Shown in pieces: positions 42,173 to 50,676 of a DNA stretch of 64,000 bases. The DNA comes from Bin87 sp964347975 (GTDB lineage: Bacteria; Chloroflexota; Dehalococcoidia; Lucifugimonadales; UBA3495), in the NCBI GenBank assembly GCA_964347975.1, contig CAYGAY010000009.1, positions 1 to 64,000 of the forward strand, read 5' to 3'. The notes beneath the pieces are model-generated. The model was not told the origin of the DNA. It worked only from the letters and a program-made list of their open reading frames with translations, and did no database searches. The position numbers and the translations under genes are program-made. Each line of letters starts with the position of its first letter. Within the stretch, counting starts at the first letter, position 1.

Positions 42173-42886
42173 TTAACCTCGGGAGGGCGGTAGCGGTATC
42201 GCAGTGTCCCCAGGCAACTGCGGGTCTGTTATCACCAGGCGCTCAGGCTTGGGTTCCAGGAGCGGCAGCATCGTCCAGCCTTCCTTTACCACGATAGTGC
42301 CGGCGATAAAATCGTAACTATGCCGTCCCTCCCGGTTGGCCAGTGTCATCACTCCATTAAACAGCCATGGGATGATCAGCACATCCAGCTGTTTCAGCAT
42401 TGCTCGTCCCAATGCCTGCCTGAAGGAAGGTCGCAGACCGTCCCGGTAGCTTAGTATCCGCATACCCATAACCAGGTGCCCTAGATCACCGCCGGCAAAC
42501 CGCACCAACAGGCACAGATACAGCAGCCGCAGGATGACCCACAGAAGCGCCGCCGCAATCGGAATTAACGCAATCAGAACCGCGTCGCGAACCCGGTAAT
42601 CGGCAAAGCTTTCGGCCAGGGCATCCGCAATAATACGGTCAGCGGCAGAGAGTTCCGCGACCGTCAGTTCATTCAACAACGGCCAGATTTCGCTAAATGC
42701 GATTCCGCCGATGACGGCAACGCTGCCCAAAAGCAGGAGCAGGCCGGCCGCAATCCATATTGCGCCGTTAATCAGCCGGGCGAAAAGGCGCGCCAACGGG
42801 TTCGGCGCGAGCGAAACCTGCGCCGAACCATCATTTGCCTGCCGCGGCTCAGAGCCGGGTTCGGAATAGAGAACTGGGCCGTTCAT
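42173..42886 (-). CDS. RDD family membrane protein
   Basis: 237 residues from ATG 42886. The RDD pattern is LARLFARLINGAIWIAAGLL early, with later YRDGLRPSFRQALGRAMLKQ and IIPWLFNGVMTLANREGRHS. Two or three hydrophobic spans are visible (LLLLLGSVAVIGGIAF; AVLIALIPIAAALLWVILRL). The HSYDFIAGT segment is also typical of RDD proteins. Function of most RDD proteins is unknown; some are linked to transport. It ends just before the LysR terminator hairpin. Confidence 0.75.
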   Translation of the reverse strand: MNGPVLYSEPGSEPRQANDGSAQVSLAPNPLARLFARLINGAIWIAAGLLLLLGSVAVIGGIAFSEIWPLLNELTVAELSAADRIIADALAESFADYRVRDAVLIALIPIAAALLWVILRLLYLCLLVRFAGGDLGHLVMGMRILSYRDGLRPSFRQALGRAMLKQLDVLIIPWLFNGVMTLANREGRHSYDFIAGTIVVKEGWTMLPLLEPKPERLVITDPQLPGDTAIPLPPSRG

Positions 42887-42944
42887 GGCGGGAAGAAACG
42901 TTGCAACTGTTTTCTTCTCTCCGGCGGTTTTACTGTAATGTGGG

Positions 42945-43697
42945 TTAGACGGCAGGCAGGCGCCCCAGGAACTCGCTGCTGCCCCGGGCAACCCACGCGT
43001 TCCACGACGTCATCAGGAAGCGGGCGCCTTTCTCCACGTAAGACGCCACATTGTCGTCGTTGACCAGGGTTCCGGCGGTGCGTCCGGCGCTCACGATCCG
43101 GGCCAGGGCGTCGTCTATTGCCGACTGAACTTCAGGGTGCCCTACGTTGCCAATGTGGCCCATGGTCTGGGACAGGTCGGTAGGCGCCACGAAGAAAACG
43201 TCGATGCCGTCCACCTTCAGGATGTCGTCCAGGTTGTCCAGGGCCGTGACTTCTTCGATCAGCACGATGACCATGGTCTGGTCGTTGGCGTGGTGAACGT
43301 AGTCGGGCACACCAAAGGACTGGCGACCGCCGAACATGCCGCGATAGCCGAGAGGAGCGAACTTGGACGCGCCCACGGCCGCCGCCGCTGCTTCCCGCGT
43401 GTTGACGTGGGGCAGGACGACGCCCATGGAGCCCCGGTCCAGGGTTCGGGTAATCAACGCGGCGTCGTTGGCGTTGCAGCGGGTTATGGAGGCCATGCCC
43501 CACAGGTCGCAGGCCCGGGTCATGTCGCCCAGGGTTTCCCAGTCCACCGGCCCGTGCTCGCACTCCATCCACACGGAATCGAACCCCAGGGGCCCGAGAA
43601 AGTCGATGATTTCGCTGGTCATCAGACCGGAGATGCAGGTGGCCGGTTGGCCCTGCCGCAACTTGTCCTTCACTGGATTGGCGCGTATCGCAGGCAC
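42945..43697 (-). CDS. HpcH/HpaI-type aldolase family protein
   Basis: 250 residues. The GTG at 43697 has AGGAGG 8 bases upstream. The barrel has FDSVWMECEHGPVDWETLGD (Glu/His metal site), GSMGVVLPHVNTREAAAAAV, GYRGMFGGRQSFGVPDYV and VFFVAPTDLSQTMGH. These enzymes cleave 2-keto-4-hydroxy acids to pyruvate plus an aldehyde, using a divalent metal, at the end of meta-cleavage and homoprotocatechuate pathways. This fits the nearby ring-cleavage enzymes. Confidence 0.9.
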   Translation of the reverse strand: MPAIRANPVKDKLRQGQPATCISGLMTSEIIDFLGPLGFDSVWMECEHGPVDWETLGDMTRACDLWGMASITRCNANDAALITRTLDRGSMGVVLPHVNTREAAAAAVGASKFAPLGYRGMFGGRQSFGVPDYVHHANDQTMVIVLIEEVTALDNLDDILKVDGIDVFFVAPTDLSQTMGHIGNVGHPEVQSAIDDALARIVSAGRTAGTLVNDDNVASYVEKGARFLMTSWNAWVARGSSEFLGRLPAV

Positions 43698-43750
43698 GAT
43701 TATCCCTCCTGTAAAACTTTTTCGGCGGAGTATAACAGCATCAAGAGAAG

Positions 43751-44041
43751 TCAGCGGCGGTCGCCAGTGGGGATGGTAAAGACGGTGCGCCCGTCGGCAT
43801 CGTGGGTGTGGTTAGCCAGTCCCACCAGTATTGCGTTGGTCTGATGTACCGCAGCGGTCAAGGCGTCAATCTTGGCGTCCAAGGCGTCAATCTTGGCGTC
43901 CTGGCTGTCAACTTGTCTGGAGAGCCGTCCCAGCAAGAAACTGCCGCGCACTAACAGCACAATCAGAGTGATGGCAAGGCCGGCTCCGGTGATGGCCAGG
44001 CCGGCTCCGGCAATGGCGACGGCAATAACAGGAATAGTCAT
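43751..44041 (-). CDS. Small membrane protein with heptad coiled-coil repeat
   Basis: 96 residues from ATG 44041 with AGAGGAGT upstream. Hydrophobic N-terminus with a repeated segment (AGAGLAITGAGLAITLIVLL), then VDSQDAKIDALDAKIDALTA, where the 7-residue unit DAKIDAL is an exact DNA duplication (21-base tandem repeat near 43860-43901). C-terminal tail GRTVFTIPTGDRR. A coiled-coil tether is likely. It precedes the cobJ-led cobalamin genes but has no link to them. Confidence 0.65.
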   Translation of the reverse strand: MTIPVIAVAIAGAGLAITGAGLAITLIVLLVRGSFLLGRLSRQVDSQDAKIDALDAKIDALTAAVHQTNAILVGLANHTHDADGRTVFTIPTGDRR

Positions 44042-44098
44042 TGGACACTCCTCTGGGGTTGGTATCGGTTCGTGTTCGCTTTCGCGTGGCCGGGCCGG

Positions 44099-44857
44099 CT
44101 ATTGCCTGGCTTCATAACCCCGCGGCGTGACCATCCGGCCGTTGTGAATGTAGGTGTTGGAGTTTCCGATCACCACAGTGGTGAACATATCGACGCCAAG
44201 GGCTGCGCCGTCCAGCCCGCCCAGGTCGGCCAGCATCACCGCCTGCTCGGGCCGGTAAGCGTGCCGGACGATACCCACGGGCGTGCCGGCCGGTCGATGC
44301 TCCAGGAATATTTCACGGGCTTCATCCAGCTGACCGGTGCGCCGGCGGCTGCGTGGGTTGTAGAGAACGGCGACGAAATCGCCGGCGGCGGCGGCCTCCA
44401 GGCGGCGGCGGATCTGCTGCCACGGGGTCAGGAGGTTGCTCAGGCTGATGGCGCAGAAATCCTGCATCAGCGGCGAACCGAGCAACGCCGCCGCCGATTG
44501 CAACGCCGATACGCCGGGGATGCTTTCAACAATAGGCTCTGCTCCATCCCAATCCCGGTCGGTGAGCACACGGTACACCGGCCCGGCCATGCCGTAGATG
44601 CCGGCGTCCCCGGAGGATACCACCGCCACCGTCTTGCCGGAATAGGCGATGTCCACCGCCAGGGCGGCCCGCTCCAGTTCCTGCCCCAATTCCATGCTGT
44701 GCAGGCTTTGGTCAGACGCCGACCCTGCCACCTGATCGATATAGTAACGATAGCCGACCAGTTCGTCACTGTCGGCGATGGCGGCGGCGGCAGCCGGCGT
44801 GAGGTGTCCAGAGTCGCCGGGGCCGATGCCCACCAGATACAACTTTCCTGTGCTCAT
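44099..44857 (-). CDS. cobJ: Precorrin-3B C17-methyltransferase (CobJ/CbiH)
   Basis: 252 residues. YLVGIGPGDSGHLTPAAAAA, VAVVSSGDAGIYGMAGPVYR, DFCAISLSNLLTPWQQI, and TTVVIGNSNTYIHNGRMVTP with RGY at the end are the family's SAM-methylase signatures. It methylates C17 and drives ring contraction in the corrin pathway. Its start overlaps the cbiG stop (44854-44857, ATGA), so the two are coupled. This is the last gene of the minus-strand run. Confidence 0.95.
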   Translation of the reverse strand: MSTGKLYLVGIGPGDSGHLTPAAAAAIADSDELVGYRYYIDQVAGSASDQSLHSMELGQELERAALAVDIAYSGKTVAVVSSGDAGIYGMAGPVYRVLTDRDWDGAEPIVESIPGVSALQSAAALLGSPLMQDFCAISLSNLLTPWQQIRRRLEAAAAGDFVAVLYNPRSRRRTGQLDEAREIFLEHRPAGTPVGIVRHAYRPEQAVMLADLGGLDGAALGVDMFTTVVIGNSNTYIHNGRMVTPRGYEARQ

Positions 44858-45999
44858 AAACTGACTATCCGTGAAGGGATGCGTGCAATCGCGATCGTCG
44901 CCCGGTCGGATTTGACCCGGGGAACAACCACTCCTTGCGCTCCGGCCGCCAGCATAGCCGCCGGTTCCGCAACGCCGAAAACGCCCAGCAGGTCGCGCGC
45001 GGCTGACGCAGTGGGACGGTAGAGGCCGGCTGGGCTATCGACCGGGTCAGACGCGGTTAAACCGGCCAAGTTCAGCCGCGGGCCGTCGTAAGCCGCAATG
45101 GGTACAGCGAGGGACTTTGCCATGGCGATCAGGCCGGCCTCGTCCGCTTTGATGTTGGCGGTTGCGATTTTCGCCAAACTTTGCGCCGCGAGGCCGTGCT
45201 GCCGGAGAGTATTATCCAACAGTTCGCGCAAGTGGTCTTCGGATACGCCGCGGCGGCAGCCCATCCCGGCCACCAACGTCGGCGGACGGTAGATGACCAC
45301 GGGTCGCACGGTATCCAGCGACAACACCCGGTCGGAAACGACCAGCGCGGCGGCGTACCCGGCGGATTTTGCGTTGGAAAGATCCGAGACGGCGCGGATG
45401 CTTTCTGAAAGGGGAACGTCATCGGGCCAAGGGACGCCCGTTTCCGGGTCCAGCCATAACGCCACCGGCTCGCCGTTAACCACGGCGGCCGCCGCGCGGG
45501 TCAGGTCGGTTGGCGTCGCTTCTATTTTCCAGCCCAGGCTGCGCCCCACGAGGTCGATGGCAGTGACGTCCAGCGCGTCGGACGCCGACGTAACGATGGC
45601 CTGAGCGCCGATTGCCACGGCCACCTGTTGCGCCAGGGCATCCGCGCCGCCGGCGTGGCTGGATAACAGGCTGACCGCGTAGCGGCCGGCATCGTCCACA
45701 CACACCACGGCGGGGTCCTGACGCTTGCTCCCCAGCACCGGCGCCAATAGACGCACCGTCGCCCCCACCGGCAGAAGCGCTACCAACGCGCGATGGCGGG
45801 CGAACAGGTCCTGGATTACCGGACGCAGGGGCAGGTCGTAAAGTTGGGTATTCCCATCATCGTCTGACGCACCGCCGGCAGTACGTCGTTCCAGGTAGAG
45901 CGCGGCATCGGTCAAGGACGTCGCCAGCCGGCGGGCCAGCGCGGCGCCTGGCCGGGACACCGCAACGATGGCGATCCGGTGGGGATCCAGCGAGGGCAT
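44854..45999 (-). CDS. cbiG: Cobalt-precorrin-5A hydrolase (CbiG)
   Basis: 381 residues. IAIVAVSRPGAALARRLA at the start, PVGATVRLLAPVLGSKRQDP and LLSSHAGGADALAQQVA in the central region, and the CbiG_C block VAGMGCRRGVSEDHLRELL are diagnostic. It opens the delta-lactone of cobalt-precorrin-5A, releasing acetaldehyde, a step of the anaerobic route. It is 9 bases downstream of cobM and overlaps cobJ. Confidence 0.94.
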   Translation of the reverse strand: MPSLDPHRIAIVAVSRPGAALARRLATSLTDAALYLERRTAGGASDDDGNTQLYDLPLRPVIQDLFARHRALVALLPVGATVRLLAPVLGSKRQDPAVVCVDDAGRYAVSLLSSHAGGADALAQQVAVAIGAQAIVTSASDALDVTAIDLVGRSLGWKIEATPTDLTRAAAAVVNGEPVALWLDPETGVPWPDDVPLSESIRAVSDLSNAKSAGYAAALVVSDRVLSLDTVRPVVIYRPPTLVAGMGCRRGVSEDHLRELLDNTLRQHGLAAQSLAKIATANIKADEAGLIAMAKSLAVPIAAYDGPRLNLAGLTASDPVDSPAGLYRPTASAARDLLGVFGVAEPAAMLAAGAQGVVVPRVKSDRATIAIARIPSRIVSL

Positions 46000-46008
46000 T
46001 CCCGTACG

Positions 46009-46893
46009 TCAGTTGTCCCCGGCCGAGGCTGGCTCCGGCTGCACTTCGTAACCGCCGGCCTCGTAGAGGTCGGCGCGGTCGGCATCGGCATGGGAACCCT
46101 GCCCGGCGCGGCGGTACAGGTGGGTGTATTGGTCAGAGTACAGATGCGACACGGCCACCGGTTCTCCAGCAGCGGGATCCAGCAGAGCGGGGTCCACGGC
46201 CTTGCCGACGATGATGAGGGCTTGCAAAGTGATTTTGGCGTCACGCACCTTCTGGGCGATGTCGGTTAACGTACCCCGGATGATCTGCTGGTCGGGCCAG
46301 CCGACGCGATAAGCCACGGCCACCGGGGTATCAGCAGGATAGCCCGCCTCCTGCAACTGGTTGGCGATACGGAACATGCGAGTGACGCTGAGGAAGATCA
46401 CCAAGGTGCTGCCATGACGCGCCAGGCTGACCAGGTCCTCGCCTTCCGGCATGGGAACGCGGCCTTCAGCGCGGGTCATAATCACCGTCTGGGAGACTTC
46501 CGGCACCGTCAACTCGGCCTTAAGCACAGCGGCGGCGGCGAAGGCGGCGCTGACGCCGGGGATAATCTCGTAAGCGACGCCTTCGCGCTCCATGATCCGC
46601 ATCTGTTCCAGCGTCGCGCCATACAGGGACGGGTCGCCGCTCTGGATGCGGGCTACCGTCTTGCCCTGGGCAACAGCGCGCAGGGTGGCGTCCATGATCT
46701 CGGGCAGGGACATCTCCTTGCTGCCGTACACCTGAGCGCCGGGCTTGGCGAAGTCGGCAATTTCAACCGGCACCAGGGAGTCGGCGTAGATGATCACGTC
46801 GGCATCGTCGATGATGCGTTTGGCTTTCAGCGTCAGAAGCTCGGGATCGCCCGGGCCGGCGCCGATGATATAGACCTTGCCGTGATTCGCCAT
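46009..46893 (-). CDS. cobM: Precorrin-4 / cobalt-precorrin-4 C11-methyltransferase (CobM/CbiF)
   Basis: 294 residues, with a C-terminal extension of about 40 residues beyond the usual length. VYIIGAGPGDPELLTLKAKR, DADVIIYADSLVPVEIADF, ARIQSGDPSLYGATLEQMRI and EIIPGVSAAFAAAAVLKAEL identify the SAM-dependent C11 methylase. Upstream is a frameshifted small gene, and cbiG follows closely. The acidic C-terminal tail (EVQPEPASAGDN) is unusual. Confidence 0.94.
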   Translation of the reverse strand: MANHGKVYIIGAGPGDPELLTLKAKRIIDDADVIIYADSLVPVEIADFAKPGAQVYGSKEMSLPEIMDATLRAVAQGKTVARIQSGDPSLYGATLEQMRIMEREGVAYEIIPGVSAAFAAAAVLKAELTVPEVSQTVIMTRAEGRVPMPEGEDLVSLARHGSTLVIFLSVTRMFRIANQLQEAGYPADTPVAVAYRVGWPDQQIIRGTLTDIAQKVRDAKITLQALIIVGKAVDPALLDPAAGEPVAVSHLYSDQYTHLYRRAGQGSHADADRADLYEAGGYEVQPEPASAGDN

Positions 46894-46949
46894 GTGGGGC
46901 TACCTCCGTGGTTGTCCAGTTTACTTTTGTGATTGTGGTACAGGGCTTC

Positions 46950-47200
46950 TCATATCTTCCGTCCGGCTTCCCGCCCTGCCAGGTAGGCTCTGTCCCGTTC
47001 GTCCAAGTCTTCCCCATCGTAGCGAACTTTGCTCCCTGCAGCTCGTCCTCCGAAAAGAAAAACTACAGCCAACCCTGCGCGGGTAATGATAACCGAGATT
47101 TCGGTATCGTCAGCAAATATACCGTACAGGGTCCCAAACGCAAACAGCGCCCCTAACGACCAGAAAATTCAGTAATAGCGATCCCGATTACGTTTCTCAT
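46950..47200 (-). pseudogene. Frameshifted small membrane protein
   Basis: ATG 47200 has a perfect AGGAGG upstream, but the frame stops after 15 codons. A one-base shift restores FWSLGALFAFGTLYGIFADD, then EISVIITRAGLAVVFLFGGR and YDGEDLDERDRAYLAGREAG, ending at TGA 46950-46952. The single defect could be an assembly error. It lies inside the cobalamin gene run. Unrecognised family. Confidence 0.5.
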
Positions 47201-47218
47201 TGGTATCCTCCTATCCTG

Positions 47219-47509
47219 TCAGAGAGAGCCATGCCTTGCGCAATAGTACCCCCGCGACGCTTTTGCATTACAACGCGGTTGTACGCACTTCTCTGCGCCT
47301 TCTCCCGGCTGTATCACGTCCCTAAATCTCATGTTCCAAGTATGGTGGGAAGGCCCACGCTCGACGACCTGCACCAGTTCGCCGGTCGGATTGCGCCCAT
47401 TGCAAAGTGCTGGCGCAACCAATCCATGCCGAAAAGCGAAGTGCGATTGCTCGCCGAAGCCATCACCAACCTCGTAGGGACTGGCACAAATGAAACAGGT
47501 TCTTGGCAT
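47219..47509 (-). CDS. Small zinc-finger protein
   Basis: 96 residues from ATG 47509 with TAGGA upstream. The N-terminus has CFICASPYEVGDGFGEQSHF (CxxC) and the C-terminus has CVQPRCNAKASRGYYCARH, which is the same C-x4-C-x8-C-x2-H unit as the zinc-finger repeats of the HNH nucleases at 7881 and 8897. A nucleic-acid-binding or accessory role is inferred. It is placed between the broken small gene and cobI. Confidence 0.55.
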   Translation of the reverse strand: MPRTCFICASPYEVGDGFGEQSHFAFRHGLVAPALCNGRNPTGELVQVVERGPSHHTWNMRFRDVIQPGEGAEKCVQPRCNAKASRGYYCARHGSL

Positions 47510-47557
47510 TTCAATCCTACCTTCTGGGCTAATCATGCCGGCAAACGGAATGCCTTG

Positions 47558-48274
47558 TTATCGCCGGATAATCAGCAGGGAGAAGTAGTCCAAGTCTTCG
47601 GCAGACAGTTCCTGGATGTTCCTAACCACCCGCTCGCGCTCCGTGGTGGCGCGGCGGACGTAGATGGTGCGGCCGGCCAGACCCAGCCGTTCCAGGTTGG
47701 CGAGGGCGTCCAGCAATGTGCGGTTGACCTTCATCAGGACGATGGTGTCGTAGAGGGCAATGGCCTCCCGCAAGTCGTCGATGCCGTACACCGCCGGCAG
47801 GATGGCGAGGCGCTGGCCGTGATGGACCAACGGGGCCGCCGCCGATGCCGCCGCCGCCATCACCGATGACACGCCGGGGATCACCTCCACCGCCAGGTGG
47901 GGGTATTCTTCCTGGATGGTTTCCAGCACGTAGGCGAAGGTGCTGTAGAGCATCGGGTCGCCTTCGGTGATGAAAGCAACGTCCCTGCCGGCCTCCAGGT
48001 GGGCGGCCAAATCGCGGGCCGCGCCGCGCCAGACATCTAGGGCCGCTTCCTCATCGTTGGTGGGGAACTTGGCCCGCACCACTTCCTGCCGCTCCTCGTC
48101 GATGATCCCCTTCACGATTGAGTAGGCGTAACTCTCCACGCTGACGCCGGCCTGGGGTACCCATACCACGGGCACCGATTGCAGCACACGCTGCGCCTTC
48201 ACCGTCAGCAGTTCGGGGTCGCCGGGTCCGACGCCGACGCCATAGAGTCTTCCCGCTGGCGATGGTGTGGTCAT
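47558..48274 (-). CDS. cobI: Precorrin-2 / cobalt-factor II C20-methyltransferase (CobI/CbiL)
   Basis: 238 residues. RLYGVGVGPGDPELLTVKAQ and VAFITEGDPMLYSTFAYVLE, followed by VEVIPGVSSVMAAAASAAAP, show the C20-methyltransferase subfamily. The extended C-terminus has FSLLIIRR. It acts directly after sirohydrochlorin metallation. The start codon follows the cbiT stop immediately, so the two are almost certainly co-translated. Confidence 0.94.
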   Translation of the reverse strand: MTTPSPAGRLYGVGVGPGDPELLTVKAQRVLQSVPVVWVPQAGVSVESYAYSIVKGIIDEERQEVVRAKFPTNDEEAALDVWRGAARDLAAHLEAGRDVAFITEGDPMLYSTFAYVLETIQEEYPHLAVEVIPGVSSVMAAAASAAAPLVHHGQRLAILPAVYGIDDLREAIALYDTIVLMKVNRTLLDALANLERLGLAGRTIYVRRATTERERVVRNIQELSAEDLDYFSLLIIRR

Positions 48275-48892
48275 TTATTTCTGCCCCCAAACGATAAACA
48301 CAGGATTCAGGGCTTCCAAGCGCAGCGCCCCGTCAGGCAACTCCCGCCCTCGAGACGCCGAGACCATGGTGAACCCCGGCGATACGCCGGCCTTTTGCAG
48401 CGCCCGGTAGGTTGCGTTGGCACGCTCCATAGCCGCGAAGTTGGCTACCAGCCGGCCCGTCGGCCGCAACCGGCCGATTGCCATTGCGATGATGTCGGGC
48501 ATCGCGGACCCGCCGCCGCCGATAAATACGGAGTCCGGGTCGGGCAAGCCGGCCAAGGCATCGGGGGCGGCGCCGATGATGACGGACACCCGCCCGTTTC
48601 CGTACCGGGCCACGTTGGTTCGCAGCAGGTCGGCACTGCTGGCATCCTTGTCCACTGCGTACACGCAGCCCTGATGAGCGATACGCGCCGCCTCTACCGC
48701 CACCGAACCGGAGCCGGCGCCGATGTCCCATACGACGCTATTGGAGCGCAGCCCCAGGAGGTACAGGCTCACTGCCCGCACTTCGGACTTGGTGATCTGT
48801 CCGCGCAGCGGACGCCGTTGCTCAAAAGCATCGTCGGGCAGCCCCAATGCTCGCTCAGCGGTCTGGATAGCGGCCTTATTCGACGTCATCAT
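48275..48892 (-). CDS. cbiT: Cobalt-precorrin-6B C15-methyltransferase / decarboxylase (CbiT)
   Basis: 205 residues (MM start at 48892/48889). PLRGQITKSEVRAVSLYLLG, VVWDIGAGSGSVAVEAARI (SAM site) and FIGGGGSAMPDIIAMAIGRL identify CbiT. It is the separate C-terminal half of the CobL-type fusion, without a CbiE domain; no cbiE gene is visible in the window. It adjoins cobI with no gap and overlaps the preceding small gene by 17 bases. Confidence 0.93.
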   Translation of the reverse strand: MMTSNKAAIQTAERALGLPDDAFEQRRPLRGQITKSEVRAVSLYLLGLRSNSVVWDIGAGSGSVAVEAARIAHQGCVYAVDKDASSADLLRTNVARYGNGRVSVIIGAAPDALAGLPDPDSVFIGGGGSAMPDIIAMAIGRLRPTGRLVANFAAMERANATYRALQKAGVSPGFTMVSASRGRELPDGALRLEALNPVFIVWGQK

Positions 48893-49085
48893 CGCCTGCG
48901 GGGTCAGCGGCGGTTGCTGTTATGCCGTGGCGAACGGCAAACTGGCGGATAAGTTCCACCTGATCGTCAGTCGGATTATCAAGTACCCTCGTCAGAGTGG
49001 CATTGTCGTACTGATCCCTGCGATCCCTTCGCTTATTATCGAAGTTCTCCCAATGCTCAAGACCTTTGCCGATAGCCCAAAACAT
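48876..49085 (-). CDS. Small hypothetical protein
   Basis: 69 residues, start ATG 49085. WAIGKGLEHWENFDNKRRDR, then DDQVELIRQFAVRHG and an acidic tail. No family recognised. Overlap with the cbiT start by 17 bases suggests translation coupling with the cobalamin operon. Confidence 0.5.
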   Translation of the reverse strand: MFWAIGKGLEHWENFDNKRRDRRDQYDNATLTRVLDNPTDDQVELIRQFAVRHGITATAADPAGDDDVE

Positions 49086-49088
49086 AAA

Positions 49089-49331
49089 CTAGATACTCCT
49101 CTCTCCGATTAGCTCGACGGCCACCGCGAACATGGCATAGGCTATCACTCCCAAGCTCGCAATGTCGATAACCGGCTGCCAGTTGTCCCAGAAGCGCCAT
49201 GCGCCACCGGTGACGTGAACCGACATTGTTAACGTCATCGCGGCAGCTCCGAAGGGCGCGAACAAGGTGTGGAACCTGCGCCATCGCCTTCTGATGGCTC
49301 TGTGCAGCCTTCGCAATCTTGCATTCCTCAT
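49089..49331 (-). CDS. Small membrane protein
   Basis: 80 residues from ATG 49331. A very basic N-terminus (RLRRLHRAIRRRWRRF) is followed by a hydrophobic segment (PVIDIASLGVIAYAMFAVAV). It is packed 3 bases before the next small gene and 60 bases downstream of cbiD. Unrecognised; may be spurious but the packing supports it. Confidence 0.45.
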   Translation of the reverse strand: MRNARLRRLHRAIRRRWRRFHTLFAPFGAAAMTLTMSVHVTGGAWRFWDNWQPVIDIASLGVIAYAMFAVAVELIGERSI

Positions 49332-49391
49332 TGCCTTGTCAGGTGACGGCAGTGGTGATGCAGAACTGGCGATGGCCGTTCTTCCGCACGG

Positions 49392-50624
49392 TCAGCTTTG
49401 GTCAACACCCGTAGCGGTCTCCGGGGCGCGCATGGGGATGCCATCGGGCGATGTGCTGGCCGACCCCAGCAGGTTGCCCTCAAAATCAAAGCAGAGGGCG
49501 TCAACGATGATCACCTCGCCGTCATCACCCAGGTATTTTTGTGCTTCCTCGCACACCATCCGGCACATCAGGGGGAATACGCTCATCACATCGTGCTCTT
49601 GAGCGAGTTCCTGGAAGTGCCGTCCGCTGGAGGCGTCGGCCATTTCCGCCTGCAACTCCGCCGACGCTCCGCACTGCGCGGCCAGACTGGCGAGAAAGCC
49701 GGTGTCCACTTGGTTGCCGGCGACATGGGTGACGAAGTGGCCCATGGCCATCTTGGAGAACTTGCCCACCATGCCCACGTGGGCCACGCGCTTGATGCCC
49801 TTGTTGACGCATCGCTTCATTGACGGGCCGGAGAAGATGCCGGCCTCAATGTAAGCCATATCGGGCAAGTCCAGCAGCCGGCGGGTGTATTCCTCGCTGC
49901 GGGTGCCGGTGGACAGCACCAGATGGTCGAGCCCGTTGGTGGCTGCCACGTCGATGGCCAGGTGGACGCTGGCCCGCCAGGCCGCTGTGCTGAAGGGTTG
50001 CACTACGCCGGTGCTGCCCAGGATGCTGATACCGCCCAGCACGCCCAGCCGGGCGTTGGTGGTCTGCTTGGCGATTTCCTCGCCGTTGGGCACGGAGATG
50101 CGGGCCCGCACGCCGGTATCCGGCGGCCAGCCGCATTGCACCAGTCCCTCGGCGACGGCCTCAGCCATCATCCGGCGCGGCACTCGCGTAACGGCCGGTT
50201 CGCCGACTTCGATGCCGGTGCCGGGTCGAGTTACGGTGCCCACGCCGGGGCCGCCGGTGATTTGCAGGCCCTTGTTGCCGTCGGGCAGCCGCCAGACGCC
50301 GACGACTATTTCGGCGCCGTGGGTGACGTCGGGGTCGTCGCCGCCGTCCTTGATGGCGGAACACCGGACGCCCTCGGAAGGCTCCATGGGCCAACTGCGA
50401 TGAACTTTGAGGATCGCCGGCCCCCGTCCGCCGGGCAACGGCACGGACACTGCATCGGGAGCTTGGCCCGACAGCATCAAGATAACGGCGGCCTTGGCGG
50501 CGGCGGCGGCAGTGGCGCCGGTGGTGTAGCCGGTGCGCATCCCCCGCGGGTCACGCTTGGTGGGTCGGGAGTAGTCGCTTTCCGGGCGTTCGCCGTCGTT
50601 ATGATTTAGCTCGGTGTCGGGCAT
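49392..50624 (-). CDS. cbiD: Cobalt-precorrin-5B C1-methyltransferase (CbiD)
   Basis: 410 residues from ATG 50624. MRTGYTTGATAAAAAKAAV near residue 30 is the CbiD signature; later PMEPSEGVRCSAIKDGGDDP, VGTVTRPGTGIEVGEPAVTR and HVGMVGKFSKMAMGHFVTHV are family blocks. It methylates C1 in the anaerobic pathway, and its presence with CbiG marks this route. Separated from the cbiX/cbiC genes by a Uma2 gene, two YtxH genes and a MITE-like element. Confidence 0.95.
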   Translation of the reverse strand: MPDTELNHNDGERPESDYSRPTKRDPRGMRTGYTTGATAAAAAKAAVILMLSGQAPDAVSVPLPGGRGPAILKVHRSWPMEPSEGVRCSAIKDGGDDPDVTHGAEIVVGVWRLPDGNKGLQITGGPGVGTVTRPGTGIEVGEPAVTRVPRRMMAEAVAEGLVQCGWPPDTGVRARISVPNGEEIAKQTTNARLGVLGGISILGSTGVVQPFSTAAWRASVHLAIDVAATNGLDHLVLSTGTRSEEYTRRLLDLPDMAYIEAGIFSGPSMKRCVNKGIKRVAHVGMVGKFSKMAMGHFVTHVAGNQVDTGFLASLAAQCGASAELQAEMADASSGRHFQELAQEHDVMSVFPLMCRMVCEEAQKYLGDDGEVIIVDALCFDFEGNLLGSASTSPDGIPMRAPETATGVDQS

Positions 50625-50676
50625 AGTGTTCACTATAGCATTCCAGCGCTTCCGCATGGCAGGGGGATTGCGACGG

